This document shows positions 25,450 to 32,802 of a DNA stretch of 40,852 nt, piece by piece. How positions within the stretch are numbered: position 1 is the first letter of the stretch; the number at the start of each line of letters is the position of its first letter. The DNA lies in contig JAJDBD010000078.1 of NCBI GenBank assembly GCA_029261575.1, positions 1 through 40,852 on the forward strand, given 5' to 3'. Below the pieces are notes generated by a model. That model did not search any database. It was not told the DNA's origin and saw nothing but the letters and a program-made list of their open reading frames with translations. The stretch comes from Nitrospinaceae bacterium. GTDB taxonomy: Bacteria; Nitrospinota; Nitrospinia; Nitrospinales; JACRGP01. A program made the position numbers and the translations under genes.

Positions 25450-26751
25450 TTAATTGTAAAGAAAATCCCGGGGATCAGTGATACATCCGGTGACCGCCGA
25501 AGCCGCTGCCGTGTAGGGGGACGCCAGGTACACCTCCGAGGTTTTGGAACCCATTCTTCCGGGAAAATTCCGGTTGGTGGTGGAGATCACCCTTTGATGG
25601 TCGCTCGTTCTGCCAAAAGTGTCCTTGGGACCGCCCAGGCAGGCGGCGCAGGAGGGTTCGCCAATCTGAGCGCCGGCGTTTATAAAAATATCCATCAGGG
25701 TTTCGCCGTCAATTCGCTCCCTGGACAAATCCTGTTCCACCTCCCGCGTGGCGGGCACGATGAAAGTGTCGATCTCCACTTTTTTGCCTTTGAGGATTTT
25801 GGCGGCGGCGATGAAGTCGGTGATTTTCCCGCCCGTGCAGGAACCGACATAGGCGCGGTCGAGTTTTTCGCCTTTGCATTCGCTCACAGTGGCCCTGTTG
25901 TCTGGCGAATGTGGCTTGGCCAGGACGGGTTCCATTTCGTCCGCGTTGTATATTTTCTTGAGGCGGTACTTTGCGTCCGGGTCGGATTCGTAAATCGTAA
26001 ACGGCTTGTCGGTGCGTTCCTTGACGTAACGCTCGGTGGTTTCGTCCGCCTGGATGACGGCGTTTTTCCCGCCCGCTTCGATGGCCATGTTGCACAGGGT
26101 CATGCGCTCTTCCATGCTCAGTTGCATGATCGCGTCGCCTGCCCATTCCATGGCGCGGTAAGTGGCGCCGTCGCATCCGATATCGCCGATGACCTGGAGG
26201 ATGACGTCCTTGGCCATGATGTGCGGCGGAAAGGTTCCGTTGAATTCAAAGCGCATGGTCTCCGGGACCTTGACCCACAACTTGCCCGTGCCCAGGATAA
26301 ACGCCGCGTCGGTGTTGCCGATGCCCGTGGAGAACATGCCAAAAGCGCCGGAGGTGCAGGTGTGCGAGTCGGTGCCGAACAGGATTTCGCCGGGCCGGTT
26401 GTGGCCTTCCTGCGCCAGGGCGAGGTGGCAAACGCCTTTGTAGTTTTCCGTGCCCACGTCGTAGTAATAAGGCAGGTCCTGTTCTTTGGCGAATGCGCGG
26501 AGGATATCGATATTGCGGTTGGCGTGTTTGTCCTCGGTGAAGATGAAATGATCGGGGATGATCACTAATTTTTCCTTGTCCCAGACTTTTGCATTTTCGC
26601 CGAATTGCTTTTTAAAAATGCCAATGGTGCCCGGTCCGCACACGTCGTGCGTCATCAAAACGTCGACGTCCACCCAGAGGTTGTCTCCCGGTTTTACGGC
26701 TTTTCCTCCCGAGTGGGCGGAAAGTATTTTTTCAGTCAGCGTCATGCCCAT
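25450..26751 (-). CDS. leuC: 3-isopropylmalate dehydratase large subunit
   Basis: The 433-residue aconitase-superfamily subunit carries the [4Fe-4S] cluster. Cluster cysteines are visible in DSHTCTSGAFG, GSCTGGK and CAACLGGP, and substrate residues in STTNRNFPGRMGS. It is shorter than E. coli LeuC (466) and belongs to the compact LeuC/homoaconitase clade; MTHDVCGPGTIGIFK and HALAQEGH-type (HLALAQEGHNRPGE) motifs recall plant enzymes. The first ATG (26751) is preferred to the third-codon ATG because GGGAG lies nine bases before it. With leuD it forms the leucine-pathway isomerase. No other leu gene is in the window. Homoaconitase is an alternative but no lysine-pathway neighbour supports it. 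Confidence 0.93.
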   Translation of the reverse strand: MGMTLTEKILSAHSGGKAVKPGDNLWVDVDVLMTHDVCGPGTIGIFKKQFGENAKVWDKEKLVIIPDHFIFTEDKHANRNIDILRAFAKEQDLPYYYDVGTENYKGVCHLALAQEGHNRPGEILFGTDSHTCTSGAFGMFSTGIGNTDAAFILGTGKLWVKVPETMRFEFNGTFPPHIMAKDVILQVIGDIGCDGATYRAMEWAGDAIMQLSMEERMTLCNMAIEAGGKNAVIQADETTERYVKERTDKPFTIYESDPDAKYRLKKIYNADEMEPVLAKPHSPDNRATVSECKGEKLDRAYVGSCTGGKITDFIAAAKILKGKKVEIDTFIVPATREVEQDLSRERIDGETLMDIFINAGAQIGEPSCAACLGGPKDTFGRTSDHQRVISTTNRNFPGRMGSKTSEVYLASPYTAAASAVTGCITDPRDFLYN

Positions 26752-26960
26752 GAAACCGTCTCCCGATACGAGCTGATTTTATTATCAGTTGAAAATAAAG
26801 CGTTTTTAAAATAATCCCCGAGAAAATACGGGATAGGATTTCAAAAAAGTTAGGTTATCATGTTGTAATAAAATTTGCCAGAGTAGAACAACCATAATGA
26901 CGCCGTTTTTATAATTTATTCTCCCAATTGAAATTTTTCCGTTTCCTTTGCTATTTTAAT

Positions 26961-27848
26961 ATGAATGCTTCCCTTGGACTTTCCATAATCATTCCCGTTT
27001 ATAACGAACGGCGTGCGCTGGAACAGACGCTCCAGGATTTCGAAAAAATCCTCGAGGCGCCCGAGTTCGACGCCGTCGAACTGATCCTCGTCGACGACGC
27101 CTCCGACGACGGGTCGGGAGAGTTTATGGAGGAGATTCGCCATCCGAAAGTCCACGTTCACCGTCATCCCGCGAACAAGGGCTATGGCGCCGCCCTGAAA
27201 TCCGGTATGCGCAAGGCCGGCTACGACTACCTGGCCATCACCGACGCGGACGGCACCTATCCCAATCACAAACTGCCGGAATTTTACCGCGCCGCCAGGG
27301 ATGGGGAATGGGACATGGTTGTGGGAGGCCGCACGGGAAAAGACGTGCACATCCCCTGGATTCGCAAAATCCCCAAATGGTTCATCGGCAAGCTGGCCAA
27401 TTACGTGGCAGGCCAATCCATCCCCGATATCAATTCCGGCCTGCGCATCATGAAAAAGGCGGCGGTGACGCCTTATCTGTCCATTCTGCCGGACGGATTT
27501 TCATTCACCACAACCATCACACTTGCCATGCTGGTGAACAATCGACCCGTGCATTATGAATCGATCGACTATCACAAACGCGAGGGCCGATCCAAAATCC
27601 GGCCCATCCACGATACCCTGAACTTCATCGCCCTGATCATTCGCACCTCGATTTTCTTCGGACCGCTAAAAGTGTTCACGGCGTTTGGACTGATCCTTTG
27701 GATCGGGGCCATTCTGGTAGCCCTCGCGGGAATGACAGTTCTGGAAAAAATTCCCGACGTGACCATCGCGATTTTGGCGTTGGGCGGTTTCCAAATCATG
27801 TGCCTGGGTCTGGTTGCGGATTTGATCAATCGCAAATTCATGTCTTGA
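26961..27848 (+). CDS. GT2 glycosyltransferase with two C-terminal membrane helices
   Basis: The product from ATG 26961 is 295 residues. The track's TTG 26928 adds 11 residues (MKFFRFLCYFN) not typical of the family, and neither start has a good ribosome site. The GT-A domain shows LSIIIPVYNERRALE, LILVDDASDDGSGEF, ITDADGTYPN and DINSGLRIMKK. Two hydrophobic segments follow (about 225-253 and 262-285), as in GtrB/ArnC-like polyprenyl-phosphate glycosyltransferases. It likely transfers a sugar to a lipid carrier at the inner membrane. The next gene is a radical SAM enzyme 204 bases on, so operon membership is possible, not certain. Confidence 0.87.
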   Translation: MNASLGLSIIIPVYNERRALEQTLQDFEKILEAPEFDAVELILVDDASDDGSGEFMEEIRHPKVHVHRHPANKGYGAALKSGMRKAGYDYLAITDADGTYPNHKLPEFYRAARDGEWDMVVGGRTGKDVHIPWIRKIPKWFIGKLANYVAGQSIPDINSGLRIMKKAAVTPYLSILPDGFSFTTTITLAMLVNNRPVHYESIDYHKREGRSKIRPIHDTLNFIALIIRTSIFFGPLKVFTAFGLILWIGAILVALAGMTVLEKIPDVTIAILALGGFQIMCLGLVADLINRKFMS

Positions 27849-27871
27849 GCGAACCTGAAACCTTTGGGAAG

Positions 27872-27888
27872 GCGACAATTTTTGTCGC
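27872..27888 (+). other. Hairpin GCGACAA-TTT-TTGTCGC downstream of the GT2 gene
   Basis: A perfect 7-bp inverted repeat with a 3-base loop starts 24 bases after the GT2 stop. It has no T-run on the plus strand, so it may be an operator or RNA-stability hairpin. TATAAT at 27898-27903 lies just after it but lacks a good -35 box. Confidence 0.4.
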
Positions 27889-28052
27889 TGGTTGTCCTAT
27901 AATGTTCATAAAAATGTTGAAAAATGCGCGATAATAATCTTAACTCATTGTGATTAAACATATTGAAAGGGTTCCCTGAGACGGCGCCGGTTTTGCACTC
28001 AAACTACTTAGAATGAATCTGTTCCGCTGAAACCTGGAACCTGGAGTCTGGA

Positions 28053-29531
28053 ATGAAAATCCTGTTAGTCAACCCGCCCCGCTTTCACGAGCTGGTCGGA
28101 AAAAACCCCAGCGTGATCGAACACAATCGCGGTTACAACCCGCCGCTGGGCATATTATCCCTCGCCGCCTGCGTCGACCAACTGTGCAACGGCGAGCATG
28201 AAGTGCAAGCGCTCGATTGTCAGCCCAAGCAATGGTCCTACGACCAACTGGACGAATTTTTCCGCGACAACGCCTTCGACGTGGTCGGCGTGACCGCCAT
28301 GACCTTCACGCTCATCGACGTGATCAAGACGACGAAAATCATCAAGAAGTGGCGCCCGAACTGCAAAGTGATCCTCGGCGGAGCGCACGTCCATATTTTT
28401 CCCGAAGAAACCATTTGCCTGGACAGCGTGGATTACCTGGTGCAGGGCGAAGGCGAGCGCGGCTTCCTGCAATTGCTTGAAGCCTTGCAGGGCCGCAGAG
28501 CTTTTGCCGAGGTGGACGGATTGGTCTATCAGGAAAACGGCGGCGTGATCAATAACGGCATTGCCCCTAAAATTGAAAACCTCGACGAGGCGCCTTATCC
28601 CGACCGGCGGTTCCTTCCGGTGCATCATTACAATTCCCTGCTGGGACGCTCCAGCACCGTCACCACCATGTTCACGAGTAGAGGATGCCCGTACAAATGC
28701 ACCTTCTGCGACCGTCCCATGTCGCCCACCATTTCCGGGTTCCGCTGGCGAAGCGCCAAAAACGTCGTGGACGAAATGGAAGAGTGCGTCGCGTTGGGAA
28801 TCAACGAAATTTTAATTTACGACGATACCTTCAGCGTCCGCAAAGACCGGGTGTACGAAATTTGCGAAGAGATTCTGGCTCGCAACGTGCGCGTCACCTG
28901 GGACGTGCGCGCCCACGTCAACACCGTCGACCTGCCCCTGCTCAAAATGATGAAACGCGCGGGATGCGACCGGATTCATTACGGCGTGGAATCGGGCAAC
29001 GACCGGATGATGAAACTCATCAAGAAAAATACCACCGTGCGCCGGGTCAAAGATACGTTCCACGAAACGCGGTCCGCTGGAATCGAAGCCCTGGCTTACT
29101 TTATCATCGGCCAGCAAACGGAAACTTTGTCCGATATCCACGAATCCATGCAACTGGCCCGCGACTTAAATCCGGATTACGCGCACTTCACCATTTTCTG
29201 CCCTTACCCAGCCACGGAAATTTACAACGAAGGACTTTCGCGCGGCGTCATCAAGGAAGACGTCTGGAGGAATTTTGCGCTGAATCCAAAACCGGGATTC
29301 GAACTACCCGTATGGGAAGAAATTTTCACCCGCGACGAGTTGTACGAGTTGGTGGTCAAATGCTACAAGACTTTTTACTCGCGCCCTGGGTACATGCTCT
29401 CCAGGCTCAGCCGGATTCGCAGTTTCAGCGAGTTCAAGAGAAAAGCCAAGGCGGGGATTTCCGTATTAAGAATGAACCCCAAAGAAGTCTCCAAACTCGA
29501 CCTCTCCAAATCCACCCGCATCTGCAACTAA
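28053..29531 (+). CDS. B12-binding-type radical SAM protein
   Basis: The 492-residue enzyme has an N-terminal cobalamin-binding-like domain (MKILLVNPPR, then DVVGVTAMTF, CKVILGGAHVHIFPEE, DYLVQGEGERGF) and a radical SAM domain with the cluster motif TSRGCPYKCTFCDRP near residue 210. VRAHVNTVD and HYGVESGNDRMMK are typical of the class. The DxHxxG cobalamin motif is absent (the matching stretch reads LDCQPKQWS), so if B12 is bound it would not use that His. Such proteins methylate or rearrange unactivated carbons in lipids, hopanoids and natural products. The substrate is unknown. GGAG lies upstream of the ATG. A composite repeat follows the stop. Confidence 0.9.
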   Translation: MKILLVNPPRFHELVGKNPSVIEHNRGYNPPLGILSLAACVDQLCNGEHEVQALDCQPKQWSYDQLDEFFRDNAFDVVGVTAMTFTLIDVIKTTKIIKKWRPNCKVILGGAHVHIFPEETICLDSVDYLVQGEGERGFLQLLEALQGRRAFAEVDGLVYQENGGVINNGIAPKIENLDEAPYPDRRFLPVHHYNSLLGRSSTVTTMFTSRGCPYKCTFCDRPMSPTISGFRWRSAKNVVDEMEECVALGINEILIYDDTFSVRKDRVYEICEEILARNVRVTWDVRAHVNTVDLPLLKMMKRAGCDRIHYGVESGNDRMMKLIKKNTTVRRVKDTFHETRSAGIEALAYFIIGQQTETLSDIHESMQLARDLNPDYAHFTIFCPYPATEIYNEGLSRGVIKEDVWRNFALNPKPGFELPVWEEIFTRDELYELVVKCYKTFYSRPGYMLSRLSRIRSFSEFKRKAKAGISVLRMNPKEVSKLDLSKSTRICN

Positions 29532-29607
29532 CCCAGGCAAGTAGCCCCCGGAGGCGATTTATTTGGCTCCCCCTTGCAAAGGGGGTTAGGGGGATTCTTC
29601 CTTTTTC
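29532..29607 (+). repeat. Composite dispersed repeat, copy 2, between convergent genes
   Basis: CCCAGGCAAGTAGCCCCCGGAGGC, a degenerate REP-like core, is followed by ATTTGGCTCCCCCTTGCAAAG and GGGGGATTCTTCC. The order matches 6165-6252. CCCCCTTGCAAAGGGGG is itself an inverted repeat. The minus-strand methyltransferase-like gene ends within it (TAA at 29586-29588), so its last residues (KKEESP) are repeat-encoded. Confidence 0.6.
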
Positions 29608-30737
29608 GGCGGGTTTACTGCCACGATGTCCAGTCCGATGAATTTGATGGGCAGTGGGTCGCCGGGGTGCAGACTGTAGGCGTCCGTTTCGTCCAGGTAA
29701 TCGTTCACTTCGAATCCATTGAGTTCAAACTCCGCCTCGGCCAACTCGTGCATCAGGTGTTTAGCGAAATCTTCCTCGATCTCCACCAGCGTTTCCAGAT
29801 AACCGGGAATCAGTTTTTGCGCGAACTCCGGGTCGCGCGCCTGTTGCAGGATTTCAAACTCCAGGTCCGTGTCGACGATATTCAACGTGCCCTCCGGCGC
29901 CAATCGTTCCTTTGCCCAGCGTAAAAATTCCAGACGCTCCTTTTTTTTCAGATGATGCAGAAACTTGTTCGCCCATATCTGTCCGAAAGGTCCTGTGACG
30001 TCCGCCGCGTCCGGATAGCGCAGGCTCAAAACCTCCACGTTCCTTTTGCCCAGCAAAGCTTTGTACTGTTCAAGCGCGGTTGTTATAAAGGGCATGGCGT
30101 CGGACAAGTACAATTTCGGAAACCCGATCTCCGGCCAGTCGTGCATGAGGCTGAACCCGGTCAAGCCGGTCGCCGCGTCCAGCACCGGCTCCTTCACGCT
30201 GGCCAGGGCGTCGCCGTCAAAAGGTTCTTCCCAGGGGAAATTTTTCGTTTCGAAAATATACTGGCTGTAGCTTTCCGCCAGCAGACGCACCACTTCCGGG
30301 TCGTCCTTTAGTTTCGGATCGTATTTGATCCTGTCGGTCAACTGGTCGAAGAGCGCGGAAATTCGCGCCATCAACAGGTCCATGTTGTCCCGGTAAGGCT
30401 TGGAAAGCGGGTCGCGGTACAGGTTGGCGCCCAGATGGTCGAAGTTCAACACCACCATGGGCCGTTCGTGCTGGACATACACCCGGTCGGCGATATCGAT
30501 CATCACCTCGGGATAAACGTTTTGCAGGAACAGTTTGAAACAATGCTGTTGCTCGGCGCCTTCAGGGTCCAAGGCGAACCCCAACTGATCGTTGAGCAGG
30601 TCGAAGAATTCCCTCACCCGCCGCGCCAGCTCGGGAGATTTTGAATTGGCCAATCCCAACCAGTCCGTTCCCTTAGCGCACAGCAAGGGAAGTTTTTCCC
30701 CGCCCGGCGAAAAAATATTTTGCGACAAACCGTTCAT
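29586..30737 (-). CDS. Divergent SAM-dependent methyltransferase-like protein, unknown substrate
   Basis: The 383-residue protein has an N-terminal, mostly helical half without a familiar motif and a C-terminal half resembling a class I methyltransferase. EPVLDAATGLTGFSLMHD near residue 187 stands for motif I, LYLSDAMPF for the acidic residue of motif II, GQIWANKFLHHLKKKERL for motif IV, and LAPEGTLNIVDTDLE for the next strand. Motif I departs from the usual DxGxGxG (it reads DAATGLTG), so activity needs proof. It lies 45 bases downstream of hutH in the same direction, which suggests one transcript. The extreme C-terminus comes from a dispersed repeat. I do not recognise a named family. Confidence 0.75.
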   Translation of the reverse strand: MNGLSQNIFSPGGEKLPLLCAKGTDWLGLANSKSPELARRVREFFDLLNDQLGFALDPEGAEQQHCFKLFLQNVYPEVMIDIADRVYVQHERPMVVLNFDHLGANLYRDPLSKPYRDNMDLLMARISALFDQLTDRIKYDPKLKDDPEVVRLLAESYSQYIFETKNFPWEEPFDGDALASVKEPVLDAATGLTGFSLMHDWPEIGFPKLYLSDAMPFITTALEQYKALLGKRNVEVLSLRYPDAADVTGPFGQIWANKFLHHLKKKERLEFLRWAKERLAPEGTLNIVDTDLEFEILQQARDPEFAQKLIPGYLETLVEIEEDFAKHLMHELAEAEFELNGFEVNDYLDETDAYSLHPGDPLPIKFIGLDIVAVNPPKKEESP

Positions 30738-30782
30738 CCGCTCCGCGTCCAGAAGTTTTAAAACCTAACTAGTGAACGCTAT

Positions 30783-32309
30783 TCATAACAGATTGCCTAC
30801 CGCCTTTTCAACTGCGTTCACGATTTCACCGCCGTCGACCAATTGCTCGGCCCGTTCGATATCCGGCGCCAACTCACGGTCGCGGTCCATATGCGTAACG
30901 TGTTTGCGCAAAACCTTGTAAGCCGCCAGCGTTCCCCGGCCTGGTTTGAGGTTGGTGAACAAGTCCAGGGCCTGGGCGGCGCACAGCAGTTCAATCGCCA
31001 GAACGTTTCTGGCGTTTGCCAGAACGTCACGCGCTTTGCGGGCGGCGATGCAACCCATGCTCACATGGTCCTCCTTGTTCGCGGAGGTGGGAATGGAATC
31101 CACCGACGCCGGATGCGCCAGAATCTTGTTTTCGGAAACCAGCGCGGCTGCGGTGTACTGCGCTATCATGAACCCGGAGTTCAGCCCGCCTTCTTTGATA
31201 AGGAACGACGGCAAGCCGCTGAGGTCCGGGTTGACCATACGCTCGACGCGCCGCTCGGAAATATTGGCAAGCTCGGCAATAGCCATTGCCGTCGCGTCCA
31301 TCGCCAGGGCTACGGGTTGACCGTGAAAATTTCCGCCGCTCAGAATTTTACCGTCCGGAAACACCAGGGGATTTTCCGTGGCGGAATTCATTTCGATCTC
31401 GACGGTCTGCTTCGCGTACTGGAAGACGTCGCGGCTAGCGCCGTGCACCTGCGGCGAGCATCGTAGGGAATAGGCGTCCTGGATTTTTTTGCAGTCTTTA
31501 TGCGAGGAAATGATTTCGCTTCCCCGCGTGATCCTGCGGAAGTTCGAGGCAGAATTTGCCTGACCGGGATGCGGGCGGATCTTATGGATACGCTCGTCAA
31601 ACTGCGTCCGGGCGCCAAGCAGAACCTCCAGACTCATCGACGCGGCAATGTCGGAAAGTTTTGCCAACTCCTGGGATTGGCGAAGAACCCAGGCGCCGAC
31701 GGCGGTCATCACCTGGGTGCCGTTGACCAGCGCCAGACCTTCGCCTTCGGCTAAAACGACCGGTTCGATACCGGCGCTTTTCAAGGCCGCCCGGCCGCTC
31801 ATCCATTTCCCCCCGCGCCAGGCTTTGCCGCGCCCGATAAGAACCAGCGCGAGATGCGCCAGAGGAGCGAGGTCGCCGCTTGCGCCCACCGACCCTTGCT
31901 CCGGGACCCGGGGATAAATTCCGGCATTCATTATTTTCAAAAAAGTTTCAAGCGTCGCGGATCGAATTCCCGAATAGCCCTTGGCCTTGCTGTTGGCAAC
32001 CAGCGCCATGATCAGCCGGACAATATCGTTGGAAAAGGGCGCGCCCACTCCGGCGGCGTGGCTCATCAGAATATTTTTTTGAAGCTGGCGTTGTTGGGAA
32101 GGTGAAATCACCCGGTCGCTCAGGGCGCCAAATCCGGTGGTGATTCCGTAGACGGGCGTTTTGTCCCGCAAGGCTTTTTCGACGGTTTGCCGGGCGCGAC
32201 GAATGTTTTGCTTCGAGGTTTTTGACAGACGAATGTTAACCGCCGGGTCGAGAGCCGCCCAGGCGGTATCCAACGTCAAACTGTCGCCATCAAGCGTCAG
32301 CGTTTTCAT
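30783..32309 (-). CDS. hutH: Histidine ammonia-lyase (aromatic amino acid lyase family)
   Basis: The 508-residue cytoplasmic enzyme carries the self-forming MIO cofactor site Ala143-Ser144-Gly145 in GSVGASGDLAPLAHLAL. Tyr54 lies in YGITTGFG, and the selectivity pair Ser83-His84 (LMSHAAGVG) is typical of histidine lyases rather than tyrosine or phenylalanine lyases. HPASVDSIPTSANKEDHVSMG supplies the conserved Glu. It removes ammonia from histidine to give urocanate. No hutU, hutI, hutG or hutC is in the window, so this is an orphan copy unless the others are elsewhere. It sits 10 bases after a small membrane protein gene and 45 before the methyltransferase-like gene. A non-degradative role is possible. 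Confidence 0.92.
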   Translation of the reverse strand: MKTLTLDGDSLTLDTAWAALDPAVNIRLSKTSKQNIRRARQTVEKALRDKTPVYGITTGFGALSDRVISPSQQRQLQKNILMSHAAGVGAPFSNDIVRLIMALVANSKAKGYSGIRSATLETFLKIMNAGIYPRVPEQGSVGASGDLAPLAHLALVLIGRGKAWRGGKWMSGRAALKSAGIEPVVLAEGEGLALVNGTQVMTAVGAWVLRQSQELAKLSDIAASMSLEVLLGARTQFDERIHKIRPHPGQANSASNFRRITRGSEIISSHKDCKKIQDAYSLRCSPQVHGASRDVFQYAKQTVEIEMNSATENPLVFPDGKILSGGNFHGQPVALAMDATAMAIAELANISERRVERMVNPDLSGLPSFLIKEGGLNSGFMIAQYTAAALVSENKILAHPASVDSIPTSANKEDHVSMGCIAARKARDVLANARNVLAIELLCAAQALDLFTNLKPGRGTLAAYKVLRKHVTHMDRDRELAPDIERAEQLVDGGEIVNAVEKAVGNLL

Positions 32310-32319
32310 GATTTCCCCG

Positions 32320-32685
32320 TCAAGCCCAGTCCCAGGCGGCGCGGGCCAGAAAGTAAAAGGTCAATACCAGGCAGGGAAGCACAAAGGGAACGGCGGCAAA
32401 AGCTTCCCCCGTCGCCATGGTGTAAGAGGAAAGCAGGATGCGCCCGGCATAAATGACCGCCAGAACGATGGCGAGTTTTCTCGCTCCCTTGCGAAGGTAC
32501 CAGGCCAATACCAAAACCATAACGACCAGCGCGCCGACGGAGGCCGCTGTCGATAGATCGATGTGAAAAGGCGGAAGGAAGGCGTAGACCAGACCAAAGT
32601 AAACCAGATTCAGTCCTAGAAAAACATACCCGGCCAGGCGATACTTTTTTAAAACGTCGGCGTCTTTAACGGGGGAATCTTGCAT
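32320..32685 (-). CDS. Small four-helix membrane protein, unknown
   Basis: The 121-residue protein has a short polar N-terminus (MQDSPVKDADVLKKYR) and four hydrophobic segments (about 17-38, 44-62, 69-87 and 94-115). No motif is recognised. It is 10 bases upstream of hutH in the same direction, so co-expression is likely; an import or export function for the hutH substrate would be speculation, since four short helices are also typical of many accessory proteins. A 117-base gap separates it from the flavoprotein gene upstream. Confidence 0.75.
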   Translation of the reverse strand: MQDSPVKDADVLKKYRLAGYVFLGLNLVYFGLVYAFLPPFHIDLSTAASVGALVVMVLVLAWYLRKGARKLAIVLAVIYAGRILLSSYTMATGEAFAAVPFVLPCLVLTFYFLARAAWDWA

Positions 32686-32802
32686 ACGCGGAAAATTACA
32701 AATTACCGGTTAAAAGATTTGAAATGCAAGCGCGCTGATAATTGAACCGCTTCCCCTGAACGCCACACTATCTACCCCTGCCGCGAGCAGCCGGGCGATT
32801 TA

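Noticed and set aside
25039-26568. 509-residue plus-strand ORF
   Set aside because: It lies antisense to leuD/leuC, whose motifs are intact. The antisense frame has biased composition and no family signal.
30783-32309. Tyrosine or phenylalanine ammonia-lyase
   Set aside because: The selectivity positions read Ser-His (83-84) as in histidine lyases, not His-Leu or Phe-Leu.
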